The translations under genes and the position numbers were made by a program. From Pseudomonadota bacterium (lineage in GTDB: Bacteria > Desulfobacterota > JAPLJL01): a DNA stretch of 64,000 nt. Below the pieces are notes generated by a model that was not told the DNA's origin, did no database searches, and saw nothing but the letters and a program-made list of their open reading frames with translations. The stretch covers positions 1 to 64,000 of the forward strand of contig JAPLJI010000067.1 of NCBI GenBank assembly GCA_026388655.1, read 5' to 3'. Shown here piece by piece: positions 9,389-19,520 of the stretch (position 1 is the stretch's first letter; each line of letters opens with the position of its first letter).

Positions 9389-10219
9389 ATGCCTAAACAG
9401 GATTTTGTCGGGCGCTCCATCCGGGGCGCACTGTCTTTCTTCAAGGAATCCATCTTCGCGGATGAAATCGCCTCCCGGCCCGGGCTCCTGCAGTCGCTTG
9501 ATCCCCGGATCAAAGCCGTGACGGTCTTGCTCTTTATTCTCCTGGTGATGTTCACCCGGAGCATCGCGGTCCTGGGCCTTCTTTATCTCCTGTGCCTCGC
9601 CCTGGCAATTCTTTCCAGGATCGGCTTGGGATTTTTTTTGAAGAGAACCTGGATCTTCATCCCTTTTTTTTCGCTGCTGATCGCCATCCCGGCGCTTTTC
9701 AGTTTTGTTTCGCCGGGCGAGCCGGTCATATCCGCGGGGCCGTTGATAATCACCCGGCCTGGACTCATGGCGGCCGGCATATTTCTAGGCCGCGTGGTCG
9801 CTTCGGTATCTTTGACGGTGCTTTTAAGCATGACCACCCGGCATTTTGAGCTCTTGAAAGCCCTGCGTTTTTTTGGCGTTCCCCAGATGTTCGTGATGGT
9901 CCTGGGGATCACTTACCGGTATATCTATCTTTTCGTGGAGATCGTGGAAAACACCTTCCGCGCGATCCGGAGCCGGGTTGGCTCCGGGATTCATTATCGG
10001 AAAGGACAGAAGGTTGTGGCCTGGAATATCGCCCATCTCTGGATCCGTTCCTACCTGCTCAACGAACAGGTTTATCAGGCCATGGTTTCCCGCGGTTTCC
10101 GGGGCGAACCGCTGACGCTTAACCATTTTCAAACCAAGCCCAGAGACTGGCTCTGGCTGTTCGGGACGACCATGGCAATTCTCCTGCTGGCGTATGCGGA
10201 ATACCGGACCAGGGCATGA
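9389..10219 (+). CDS. cbiQ: ECF transporter transmembrane component CbiQ
   Basis: 276 aa; LDPRIKAV...; LRSRVGSG / MVSRGFRGE motifs. Confidence 0.92.
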   Translation: MPKQDFVGRSIRGALSFFKESIFADEIASRPGLLQSLDPRIKAVTVLLFILLVMFTRSIAVLGLLYLLCLALAILSRIGLGFFLKRTWIFIPFFSLLIAIPALFSFVSPGEPVISAGPLIITRPGLMAAGIFLGRVVASVSLTVLLSMTTRHFELLKALRFFGVPQMFVMVLGITYRYIYLFVEIVENTFRAIRSRVGSGIHYRKGQKVVAWNIAHLWIRSYLLNEQVYQAMVSRGFRGEPLTLNHFQTKPRDWLWLFGTTMAILLLAYAEYRTRA

Positions 10220-11019
10220 CCCCGGAAAAATTATTGGCCAGCACGCTTTTTGAATGTCGCGGCGTTCATTATTCCTACCAGGGCAGGTTCCCGGCCCTCA
10301 ATGGCATTGACCTGACCATTACCGAGGGCGAGAGAGTCGCCCTGGTGGGAGCGAACGGCTCGGGCAAGTCAACCTTTCTCCATTTACTGGACGCCTTGAT
10401 TTTTCCCGACCGGGGAACTCTCATTTTCTCGGGGGAGGAGTTGACGGAAGCCTCCTTCCTGGATGCGGAGTTCTCCCTGAGATTTCGCCGGAAGATCGGC
10501 CTGGTTTTCCAGAACCCGGAGGTCCAATTATTCTGCCCTACGGTCAGGGAAGATATCGCATTCGGCCCGCTCCAGCTGGGGATTCCGGAAGGGAAGGTGA
10601 AGGAGCGTTTGGAATCTCTCGCCCAGACTCTCAGAATAGATCATCTTCTGGACCGCTCCCCGCATCAATTGAGCGTCGGGGAAAAGCGTAAAGTTGCCTT
10701 CGCTACGACCATGGCCATCGAACCAGAGGTGCTCCTTCTGGATGAGCCCACGGCGGGTTTGGACCCCAAAACCAGCACCCAGCTGATTGAAATGCTGATC
10801 CAAGCCTCTCATTCCGGAAGGACGATCGTTACGGCCACGCATGATTTGCACATCATCGAAGACATCGCTGACAAGGTTTATGTTTTTGGGCAGGATAAAA
10901 GACTGGCCGGCTCCGGCACTCCCGCGGAGATCCTGGGCAACACCGCGTTGCTGCAGGCCAACAACCTTATCCATATCCACCCTCACCACGATCGGGATCA
11001 TAAAGTGATGAAGGCCTGA
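10216..11019 (+). CDS. cbiO: ECF transporter ATPase CbiO
   Basis: Walker A GANGSGKST, LSVGEKRKVAFA signature, LLLDEPTAGLD Walker B. Confidence 0.95.
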   Translation: MTPEKLLASTLFECRGVHYSYQGRFPALNGIDLTITEGERVALVGANGSGKSTFLHLLDALIFPDRGTLIFSGEELTEASFLDAEFSLRFRRKIGLVFQNPEVQLFCPTVREDIAFGPLQLGIPEGKVKERLESLAQTLRIDHLLDRSPHQLSVGEKRKVAFATTMAIEPEVLLLDEPTAGLDPKTSTQLIEMLIQASHSGRTIVTATHDLHIIEDIADKVYVFGQDKRLAGSGTPAEILGNTALLQANNLIHIHPHHDRDHKVMKA

Positions 11020-11090
11020 TCTCCCCCGGTTTCTTATCTGAATTAATGCCGTTGAATCATTTGTATTGTCTTTTTGGAAGGGATTTTTTT

Positions 11091-11208
11091 GTAGTATGCC
11101 GATTCACTTGTCCCGTCTCTGGGGGGATCGGCGGTTTTAAAATTGCCCGATCCCTCCCGTATCGGGATAAATCCCTCTGAAGTCGGGACAAGTAAATCGG
11201 GCAACTAC
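11091..11208 (-). repeat. MITE-like double-hairpin element, core copy
   Basis: GTAGTATGCCGATTCACTTGTCCCG...TTTTAAAA...GTCGGGACAAGTAAATCGGGCAACTAC. Confidence 0.85.
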
Positions 11209-11343
11209 GTAATATTTCCAAATACTGATAATATTTCTCGAATTTAATCTGGAAAACGCAAAAGTTCGGCAGGGTTTATTTAGTTGACGAAATCCATAAC
11301 TAACAACCATAATTAAACCGCCAGTGAGAACGGGATAATTCGC

Positions 11344-13101
11344 ATGCTCAAGATCGACAAAATCGGCCCGCGCCGGTGGCTGGGCGTAGTGGTTTTTTCC
11401 TTGGGGGTTCTGGCCTGCCGGACCCTGCCTCCGCCCGCGCCGGGGCCGGCACCCAAACCAGCCTCGGCGCCCGAACCGGAGACCACCTTTGTCCTGCCCC
11501 AGTCTCCGGAAGCCTACACCAGTTTCTTGCAGGCCCGGCTGCATTTTTTAGACGGTGATACTCAGGCCGCGATCGCTAAATACGAAGCCGCCCGCAAATT
11601 AAATCCCGAATCCCTGGATATCAACCTGCGCCTGGCCCAGCTCCTTTTGGGGATGGGTAAGATCAACGAGGTTTTGCCGCTGGCCGAGAGCCTGGTGCAA
11701 AAACACCCCCGTTCCACGGATGCCCATCTGCTGCTGGGCTCGGTCGATGGGGCCCTGCGCAAGATCGAGCCGGCGATCGACGAATATCGCCAGGTATTAA
11801 AACTTGATCCGAAACGGAGCGAGGCCCACCTTTACCTCGGTTCGCTGCTGGCGGAAAAGAAGGAATCCGCCGAGGCGGAAAAAGAGTTTATGAGGTTTGC
11901 CGAGGTTGAACCCCAGTCTCCCCTCGGGTACTACTACCTGGGCCGGTTGTCCGCTGAAAAAAAAGACTGGGGCAAGGCGGAAAGCTATTATCAGAAAACA
12001 ATTGAGCGCCAGCCCAATTTCCTGGAGGCCCTGATCGAACTGGGAATCATCTATGAATTTCAGAAAAAAAGCGACCAGGCGGTGCAGCTTTACCAGAAAT
12101 CCCTGACCTATTTCCCGGCCAATCCCCGCATCCTGGAGCGCCTCGGACAGATTTACATTTCCCGCAACAACTACAAAGAGGCCCTGGAACAGTTCAAGGA
12201 GCAGGAACGTTTTGATACCGACAATCTCGACCTCCGGGTTAAGATCGGCCTGCTCGAATTTGAGGAGGGAAACCTCACCCAGGCCATCGAGGAATTTAAT
12301 TTCGTCCTGACCGCCGAGCCGGCCCACCCCACGGCCAGGTATTATCTGGCCGCCGCCTATTTGAAATCAGGCCAGCCGGACCGGGCCCGCGAGGAACTGA
12401 CCAAGGTCAACAGCGATTCCCCTTTTTATCCGGAGGCCCAAATCCAGATCGCGGTGATGCAGGAAGAGAAGGATGACCGGGAGGGTGCGCTGGCCACGAT
12501 CCAGGCCGCGCTCGAGAAAGCCCCCAACGAGATCGAACTCTACCGGGCTTGCGGTCATCTCCTGTTTCGGGCCAAGCGTTATCCCGAAGCCAGGGGAACG
12601 GTGGAGAAAGGGCTCAAAATCAAGCCGGATGACGTCACCCTGCTTTATCTTCAGGGAGAGATTTACGACTTCCTGGACGAGGATGATCTTTGTATCGAAA
12701 CCATGAAGAGGGTCATCCAGCTGGATCCCAAACACGCCGACGCCCTGAATTACCTCGGGTACCTTTACGCGGAAAAGGGGATCAAGCTGGAGGAAGCCGC
12801 GAGCCTAATTAATAAGGCCTTGGAAATCCGACCCAACGATGGTTTTATCACCGATAGTCTCGGCTGGGTCTATTATCAGCAAAAAAATTACCGCCAGGCC
12901 CAGGAAATGATCGAGCGGGCTTTTTCCCTGGTCGGGGATGATCCGACTATTGCCGAACATCTTGGGGATGTTCACTCGGCCCTGGGAGACCGGGGAAAAG
13001 CCATCCAGTACTTTAAAAAATCCCTCGAACTTAAACCCGAACCGGTCAAGGATCAAAAACGGATCGAGGAAAAGCTCAAACGCCTCCAGAATCCGAATTG
13101 A
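11344..13101 (+). CDS. TPR-repeat lipoprotein
   Basis: 585 aa; lipobox-like LGVLACR, many TPR units. Confidence 0.88.
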   Translation: MLKIDKIGPRRWLGVVVFSLGVLACRTLPPPAPGPAPKPASAPEPETTFVLPQSPEAYTSFLQARLHFLDGDTQAAIAKYEAARKLNPESLDINLRLAQLLLGMGKINEVLPLAESLVQKHPRSTDAHLLLGSVDGALRKIEPAIDEYRQVLKLDPKRSEAHLYLGSLLAEKKESAEAEKEFMRFAEVEPQSPLGYYYLGRLSAEKKDWGKAESYYQKTIERQPNFLEALIELGIIYEFQKKSDQAVQLYQKSLTYFPANPRILERLGQIYISRNNYKEALEQFKEQERFDTDNLDLRVKIGLLEFEEGNLTQAIEEFNFVLTAEPAHPTARYYLAAAYLKSGQPDRAREELTKVNSDSPFYPEAQIQIAVMQEEKDDREGALATIQAALEKAPNEIELYRACGHLLFRAKRYPEARGTVEKGLKIKPDDVTLLYLQGEIYDFLDEDDLCIETMKRVIQLDPKHADALNYLGYLYAEKGIKLEEAASLINKALEIRPNDGFITDSLGWVYYQQKNYRQAQEMIERAFSLVGDDPTIAEHLGDVHSALGDRGKAIQYFKKSLELKPEPVKDQKRIEEKLKRLQNPN

Positions 13102-13847
13102 AAAGGAAGTTTCTCCCCGTCCTGGCCCTTTTGATTCTGGCCGGCTGCGCCGCTTTGCCGGAGATTCCCTCCCCGGGAGCGCTCCGGGCCAATCTGGAAT
13201 CCCCGCCGGTTCCTTCCACCCTGAAGGGGACGGGCGAGTTTCGTCTCCGGTCACCGGATGGGCTGGGAGCCCTGCGCTTTGCTTTCCTGGTCGCGGCCCC
13301 GGATCGTCTGCGGGTCCAGGCCTTAAGCCCTTTCGGCAACCTGGCTTTCCTGCTGGTGCAGAACCAGGAAAAACTGCAGATTTACGTGCCCCTGGAACAT
13401 CTGTTGCTTGAGGATGAGGAAGCCCGGTCGTTCCTCAACCGTTTTCTGCCCCCGGAAATCGGTACCGCCAATCTGATTTATTTCCTGAGCGGCCGCCTTC
13501 CGGACTCGCTCTGGGCAAGGCAGCTGGAAAGCGTCAGCTCCGAGGGGAGCACCCTGAAACTGAGGCTTCCGGGAAGCGGAGGGTGGGCGGAAGCGGAATA
13601 TTCGCGGCGCCGGCTGCAATTGATGGGCCTGAAGGTTTTTAACCGGGAGGAAAGGCTCTCTTACCAGGTCAAGTTCAAGAATTATCGGGATAGGGCCGGT
13701 TTTCTCCTTCCCGCCCGGATCGAATTTCTTATTCCCGGTCCGGAGGGGGAAACCTCGGTCCGGATGGATTTCCTCGAGCTGGAGGTCAATCCGGAGCTTG
13801 CGGAAGACTCCTTTCGGATTCCCGCGCGGGAATCTTCAACCCCATAG
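13098..13847 (+). CDS. Outer-membrane lipoprotein, LolB/DUF4292-like
   Basis: 249 aa; lipobox LILAGCAALP; TTG start overlapping the TPR gene stop. Confidence 0.75.
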   Translation: MKRKFLPVLALLILAGCAALPEIPSPGALRANLESPPVPSTLKGTGEFRLRSPDGLGALRFAFLVAAPDRLRVQALSPFGNLAFLLVQNQEKLQIYVPLEHLLLEDEEARSFLNRFLPPEIGTANLIYFLSGRLPDSLWARQLESVSSEGSTLKLRLPGSGGWAEAEYSRRRLQLMGLKVFNREERLSYQVKFKNYRDRAGFLLPARIEFLIPGPEGETSVRMDFLELEVNPELAEDSFRIPARESSTP

Positions 13848-14247
13848 TCTTGCCCGTGGGTGGCGGGCTGAAATGGACGCTCCCCCTTCGACATAGCTCG
13901 GGAACTTCGGTCCTTCGACAATCCTAATAACGAAATGAGGCATTTTTTCTTTTTGGGGGGGTGGGTTTCGCTCCCCAAATAATGTGTGCGATCATAAAAT
14001 CCCGGGCGGCGGTCCCGCAGGGCCTCGCCTTCGTTGGATCAAATCGTAAATAATCATCGAGTTCATCTGTGTCTCGTCTATAAAAAATTTGGGTCGCGAG
14101 AACCCACCCCCCGGGGCTTCTGAAAAACATAAGAAACCGGAAGAACCAAATGAACTAAATGAACCAGATGAACGATTTGTTTTAACTGCGGTCCCTCCGG
14201 GCCGTAGGCCCTACGAGCCGGAGGCTGCGGTCGGTGGTCGGCGGTCG

Positions 14248-14997
14248 TTAAAGTATCAGTCCGACCTTCAGGCTGTAAATCAGGAAATCCCTGGCCAGGT
14301 CAATTTCCGGGACAATCTGGATAAGCATGAGCTTGATCCGCACCCCGGCATAACCTTTCAACTCCCGGGGCTCGGTCTTCTTCAGGTTGGCGGTATCGGG
14401 ATTGAAGAAGATAAAGGACATTCCCACCCCGGTGTAGGGCTTGATCGGCCCGAGCCCCTTGCTGATGGAAAGATCGGTGGAGACGGTTTGCAGGCTGAAA
14501 TCCGAAGCGCCCAGGGCGCGGTGGTAATTCACCCGGAGGGCCAGGGCCGGGGTCAGCATGGAGCCCTTGATGAAGGACCATTTGACTTCCCCCCCCACCA
14601 GGGAGATATTGCTGCCCAGAACCGTGGGTGCATAGGTGGCTCCGAGGTCGATCCCGAGCGGGATCCCCTTGCGCACGCTGATCTGGGGGAGAATCAGGAC
14701 CGGCTTGGGATTGCCGCCTTCGATCGTGCTGTGCCAGTAGGTTTTCTCATCATGGATATCAGCCACGGAAACCCCGAGGCCGACATCAAGTCCCAGAACC
14801 AGGCCCAGGGGTTCCGAAGGGGCCAGGGGGATGGCGGAGGAGGCCAGGCCCAGTTCCCGGGCCATGCTATTCATGTCATCCTGATTTACATTGGTCAGGT
14901 TGATTTTGCTTCCGGCTTCAGTTGGGGGGGCGAGGATAAGAATTATTAAAGCGGCCGCGGATAAAACCCACCCCTTTTTTCCGATGAAATTTCGCAT
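14248..14997 (-). CDS. Predicted outer-membrane beta-barrel protein
   Basis: 249 aa, signal peptide, alternating hydrophobic beta-strand pattern. Confidence 0.6.
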   Translation of the reverse strand: MRNFIGKKGWVLSAAALIILILAPPTEAGSKINLTNVNQDDMNSMARELGLASSAIPLAPSEPLGLVLGLDVGLGVSVADIHDEKTYWHSTIEGGNPKPVLILPQISVRKGIPLGIDLGATYAPTVLGSNISLVGGEVKWSFIKGSMLTPALALRVNYHRALGASDFSLQTVSTDLSISKGLGPIKPYTGVGMSFIFFNPDTANLKKTEPRELKGYAGVRIKLMLIQIVPEIDLARDFLIYSLKVGLIL

Positions 14998-15154
14998 TTA
15001 TCCTCCTGACGTTCTATCGGGATAAATTCTAAAGAAGACCGGATGGATACGTCAAGCAAAGACCTCCCCCGCATTTTAATTTTTGGGCTTGACAGGCTTA
15101 AATTGAATTGTATACACTAACGGCGGTTTATCTAACGTAGGGAGGGAGATCGAG

Positions 15155-15547
15155 ATGAAAACGGTAAAATTCATCGGAATCGGGGCGGTGGTCATCGCCG
15201 GGGTTTTGATGTTGATGTCCTCCCTGGCACAGACCGCGGCTCCCACGGCCCCCGAAAAAATCACGATCAAAGAGATTCAGAAAACCTTCGCTCCCGTGGA
15301 TCTGAGTCACAAGGACCATGTGGAGAAATATAAGAACAAGTGCGTGGACTGCCACCACGAGTATAAGGAAGGCGATGCCGAAGTGAAGAAATGCTCGGTC
15401 TGCCATGATCCGCAGGTGAAGAAAGACAAAGCCCCGGCCCTGAAAGATGCGTATCACCAGACCTGCATTAACAAGTGCCATAAGAAGGAAGCCGCGGCCG
15501 GGAAAAAAGCTCCGACCAAGTGCCTGGAATGCCACCCGAAAAAGTAA
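15155..15547 (+). CDS. Cytochrome c3-family tetraheme protein
   Basis: CVDCH, CSVCH, CINKCH, CLECH; signal peptide. Confidence 0.9.
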   Translation: MKTVKFIGIGAVVIAGVLMLMSSLAQTAAPTAPEKITIKEIQKTFAPVDLSHKDHVEKYKNKCVDCHHEYKEGDAEVKKCSVCHDPQVKKDKAPALKDAYHQTCINKCHKKEAAAGKKAPTKCLECHPKK

Positions 15548-16395
15548 TGAAGATCCGCGGAATATTTTACTCATCGCTCCTGACCTTGCTCCTGCCCCTG
15601 GCCGTCTGGGCGCAGGAACCGGCGGATTGTCTATCCTGCCACGGGGATAAGGAACTGAAAAAGGACCTCGCGGACGGAAAGACCCAGACCCTTTTCGTCG
15701 AGCAGAAGGATTATCTCCAGTCGGTCCACGGGAATCTTTCCTGCACGAGCTGCCACACGGGGATTACCGCGTCCCATCCCCAGGATCAGCCCGGGAAGGT
15801 TGACTGCGGGATCTGCCACGCCCAGGAGACTGAAGCTTATAAGAAGTCCATTCATGCCCAGGCCTTCGAGGCCGATCCTTCCGCTTCCCCGGATTGCCTG
15901 CGTTGCCATGGAACTCATCAGGTTCAGAAGAGCGGTTCCGAGAAATATAAGAAAACCGCCGTGGACCAGTGCGGTGAGTGCCACGCGGATTACCGCCGCA
16001 CTTACTTCGACACTTATCACGGGAAGGTCGTCAGCCTGGGAGAGACGAAGGATATGCCCCTTTGCTGGGATTGCCATTCGGCCCACGAGATCCTGCCCAT
16101 GGCTGACCCACAATCCAATATTTCGAAAGAGAGGGTTTTGGCCACCTGCTTGTACTGCCATCCGGATGCCAACACCAAGTTCGCCCAATACAATGTTCAC
16201 AGCGATAAGTACTCTTATAAAAACGATCCCATTTCTTTCTGGACATATTTCGTAATGGTCTTGATTGTATTCTTTGCCTTTGGATTATGGGTTCCCCATA
16301 CGATTCTTTGGTTTATTCGCGACTGGCTGGAAAATCGGAAGAAGAAGAAAAACCCCGAAACCAAACCCCCTGCCGAATCCGGAGGAGGTGCTTAA
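15547..16395 (+). CDS. Membrane-anchored multiheme c-type cytochrome
   Basis: 7 CXXCH motifs (CLSCH, CTSCH, CGICH, CLRCH, CGECH, CWDCH, CLYCH) and a C-terminal TM; TAATG overlap with upstream gene. Confidence 0.9.
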   Translation: MKIRGIFYSSLLTLLLPLAVWAQEPADCLSCHGDKELKKDLADGKTQTLFVEQKDYLQSVHGNLSCTSCHTGITASHPQDQPGKVDCGICHAQETEAYKKSIHAQAFEADPSASPDCLRCHGTHQVQKSGSEKYKKTAVDQCGECHADYRRTYFDTYHGKVVSLGETKDMPLCWDCHSAHEILPMADPQSNISKERVLATCLYCHPDANTKFAQYNVHSDKYSYKNDPISFWTYFVMVLIVFFAFGLWVPHTILWFIRDWLENRKKKKNPETKPPAESGGGA

Positions 16396-16396
16396 G

Positions 16397-17290
16397 ATGT
16401 CAGAAACTGCACAGATCCAGACGCCAGCCCACTCGGGTCAGGGAGAGGAAAGGGAGATCCTCCGGCTCTCCGGTTACCAGCGGTTCATCCACCTTCTGGT
16501 GGTGATCGCGTTTTTCATCCTGACTTTCACCGGGATCCCCCTGAAATTCCATGATTGGGCCTGGGCGAAGCTGATCATCCAAGCCCTGGGTGGTTACGAG
16601 GTGGCTCGTTACCTGCACCGGGCCGGCGCGATCTTAACCTTCCTTTACATTTTCCTCTATTTTGCCGAGGTCGCGTACCGATTCATTATTAAGAGAGAAA
16701 AGGGGCTTTTCTGGGGGCCGGACTCGATCATTCCCCGGGTGGAAGACATCACCCACGTCGTCCAGATGGTGATCTGGTTTTTAATCGGGGGGAAACGCCC
16801 GAAGATCGACCGCTGGGCTTACTGGGAAAAATTCGATTTCTTCGCCGAGGCCTGGGGGAATTTCCTCCTCGGGCTGACCGGCCTGATTCTCTGGTTCCCG
16901 GCTTTCTTCACCCGCCTCCTTCCCGGCTTCGCGATCGGCATGTCGACCATCATCCACGGGATCGAAGCCTCCCTGGCAGTCTGCTTTATCTTCTTCATTC
17001 ATTTTTTCAACGCCCACCTCCGCCGGGCCAAGTTCCCGATGGACATGGTGATCGTGACCGGTCGGATGAGCATGCAGGAATTTGAGGAAGACCGGCCGGC
17101 CGAACTGGAGCGGGTGAAAAAAGACAACGCCCTTTTCTGGCACCAGGTTCCCCCGGCCTCTCCCGCCTTGGCCAAGGTCGGCAAGACGGTGGGCCTCATC
17201 CTCCTGGCCCTGGGACTCGGGATCTCGGTCTGCATTACCTACTCCGTTTTTTTTGACTGGATTTCCCGGCTGATCCGATTCATCAGCTAA
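16397..17290 (+). CDS. Cytochrome b, formate dehydrogenase gamma / thiosulfate-reductase-type membrane subunit
   Basis: ATG at 16397; 4+ TM helices, RFIHLLVVIAFFILTFTGIPL, HRAGAILTFLYI. Confidence 0.82.
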   Translation: MSETAQIQTPAHSGQGEEREILRLSGYQRFIHLLVVIAFFILTFTGIPLKFHDWAWAKLIIQALGGYEVARYLHRAGAILTFLYIFLYFAEVAYRFIIKREKGLFWGPDSIIPRVEDITHVVQMVIWFLIGGKRPKIDRWAYWEKFDFFAEAWGNFLLGLTGLILWFPAFFTRLLPGFAIGMSTIIHGIEASLAVCFIFFIHFFNAHLRRAKFPMDMVIVTGRMSMQEFEEDRPAELERVKKDNALFWHQVPPASPALAKVGKTVGLILLALGLGISVCITYSVFFDWISRLIRFIS

Positions 17291-17382
17291 AGCCCCGGAC
17301 CCATCGCCGTCCGAAACATAAATTTTCCCCTCGCCTTCAAACGCTCCCCCGCGGGGAGAAGAGAGGGTGAGGGGTTTTAATT

Positions 17383-17595
17383 TAACCCGAAAAATGCAGT
17401 TGTTATTTCCTAATGTTTCGTAGTTGCCAGATTTACTTGTCCCGACTTCAGAGGGATTTATCCCGATACGGGAGGGATCGGGCGCTTTTGAAAACCGCCG
17501 ATCCCCCCAGAGACGGGACAAGTGAATCGGCAGACTACAAAAAAATCCTCCCGCGAATGACGGAGGAATGGATTCAATCGCATTTTTCGGGGTTA
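17383..17595 (+). repeat. MITE-like element, full copy with outer TIR
   Basis: TAACCCGAAAAATGC (17383-17397) ... core 17420-17538 ... GCATTTTTCGGGGTTA (17580-17595). Confidence 0.85.
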
Positions 17596-17646
17596 ATTCG
17601 ATCAAACCTGAACCCCGGTCCCATTATCTGGTAAAATAACAAAGCA

Positions 17647-18798
17647 ATGTCTTCAATTTCCTGGGGAAGAGTCCGGTTGCTTCTGAACAGCCGGGTTTTG
17701 CTCTTCGCTTCCATGATCGTCATTTTTGTGACCCTGGTTCTCCTGGTGTCTTTCTTTGAAAGACAGGCGGCCAACGAGGGGTTTCGCGGACTGGGGGACG
17801 CTTTCTGGTGGTCGATTGTCACGGCCACCACCACCGGTTACGGCGACCGGGTCCCGCAAACGGGGACCGGAAGACTGCTGGCGGTGGGGGTAATGTTCCT
17901 GGGCGTAATTTCCATTTCGCTCATCACCGGTACGGTGGCATCGGTTTTGGTCGAAAGGAAAATTTTGAGGGGGTTGGGAATGGAAAAAATCAGCTTGAGC
18001 GGGCATCTGATCATCTGCGGATATAACTTCCGCCTGGCCCGGATTATCAGCGCCATCCGGAAAATGCATCCGGAGAATCTCGCTATCCTGGTGATCAACC
18101 AGGCGGAGGAGGAGAAAATGATGGAGGTCCTGTCCCAGACCAAGGACCGGCACCTCCATTTTCTCCGGGGCGACTACGTGCACGAGGAAATTTTGCGGCA
18201 GGGAAGCGTAGCCCAGGCCCAGGCCGCCCTGATCCTTTCCGATTTCACCTTTCCGGAGCGGACCGACGAACGGACAATTCTGGCGGCCCTGGCCCTCCGG
18301 GCGGTCAACCCCGGTCTCCGGATTATCGCCGAGATCCAGCGGGAGGAGAACATCCCCCATCTCCGGCGGGCCCGGGTCAACGAGATTGTCTGCGGCGATT
18401 CCTACACCCCTTTCATCCTGGCCAGCGGGGTTTTGTCCTCCGGGATCCCCCGGACCCTGGATTTGTTACTCCAGCCCGGGTCGGCCCAGTCGCTAAAAAT
18501 CGCCCCCATTCCGGCCGGCCTGGTGGGCAAGACCTTCAAAGACGTTCTCTCGCATTTTCGGGAAAAGGGTTCGGCCCTGACCATCGGCCTGGTCTCGGAA
18601 ACCCGGAAGGGAATTTCTCTCTCGGATATCCTCTCCAGCGATTCCTCGGCGATTGACCAGTTCATTACCCGCAAGCTGGCCGAGGCCGAACCGGAAATCC
18701 TCACCCAGCGCGCCGGTCTGCAGGTTCTGCTCGCGCCCCCCGACGGGCAGGAGATCGAACCCAAGGATATGGCTTTGCTTTTAGGAGGCAAATCATGA
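17647..18798 (+). CDS. Potassium channel protein with RCK (TrkA-N) domain
   Basis: TATTTGYGDRVPQT selectivity filter; HLIICGYNFRLARII Rossmann. Confidence 0.9.
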   Translation: MSSISWGRVRLLLNSRVLLFASMIVIFVTLVLLVSFFERQAANEGFRGLGDAFWWSIVTATTTGYGDRVPQTGTGRLLAVGVMFLGVISISLITGTVASVLVERKILRGLGMEKISLSGHLIICGYNFRLARIISAIRKMHPENLAILVINQAEEEKMMEVLSQTKDRHLHFLRGDYVHEEILRQGSVAQAQAALILSDFTFPERTDERTILAALALRAVNPGLRIIAEIQREENIPHLRRARVNEIVCGDSYTPFILASGVLSSGIPRTLDLLLQPGSAQSLKIAPIPAGLVGKTFKDVLSHFREKGSALTIGLVSETRKGISLSDILSSDSSAIDQFITRKLAEAEPEILTQRAGLQVLLAPPDGQEIEPKDMALLLGGKS

Positions 18799-19322
18799 GC
18801 GCGGAGCTCGAAGCCTTGGCCGCCTTCCCGATTTTTTCGGAGCTTTCGGAAGAGGAATTGAAACGCATGGCGCAGATCCTGCGGCCGCTCCGAATCGAAC
18901 CGGGGGAAGCGGTAATCCGGGAGGGAGAGGTGGGAAACCAACTTTATCTCCTCATGGAAGGCCAGGTCGCGGTTTCCATCCGGATCGCCCTGCCCGCGCA
19001 GCTGGGCGGGAAAAACACCCCCGAGGAAAAAGGGCTGATCAAGTATTCCGGAGCCGACCACGCCATTTTCGGTGAGCACGGGCTTTTGGGAGAAGAGCCC
19101 GCCAACCGGACGGCCACGATCACCGCCCTGACCCCCTGCCGGATGCTGGAATTTTCCCACTCGGATCTGGAAAGCCTGGTGCGGGAAAACCCCCACTTAG
19201 GTTTTAAATTGATCCGGAACCTCTGCCGGGTACTGGCCGAGCGCCTCCGCCAGGCCAACCAGGATATCGCCAAGCTGACCACGGTTTTGTCACTGGTCCT
19301 GGAACACCGTCACTCTTCCTGA
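18795..19322 (+). CDS. Stand-alone cyclic-nucleotide-binding-domain protein
   Basis: 175 aa; LSEEELKRMAQILRPLRIEPGEAVIREGEVGNQLYLLMEGQV; ATGA overlap with the channel. Confidence 0.85.
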   Translation: MSAELEALAAFPIFSELSEEELKRMAQILRPLRIEPGEAVIREGEVGNQLYLLMEGQVAVSIRIALPAQLGGKNTPEEKGLIKYSGADHAIFGEHGLLGEEPANRTATITALTPCRMLEFSHSDLESLVRENPHLGFKLIRNLCRVLAERLRQANQDIAKLTTVLSLVLEHRHSS

Positions 19323-19520
19323 TTAGACCGCCAACGGCAGGAAGTGAAAAGTGAAAGGTAAAAGACAAGAAGTAATCTTTGATAAATTTTCCATCCTTTT
19401 AACTTCCTAGCGTTCAAACCTTCCCGCGCCTAGCTAACCTGAAACCTTTTTCCCGGGGCCGGGTTTATATCCAGTAAAGAGGTTCAGGAGATAAATAAAT
19501 TGAAAAAAGGAGGAGAGGAA

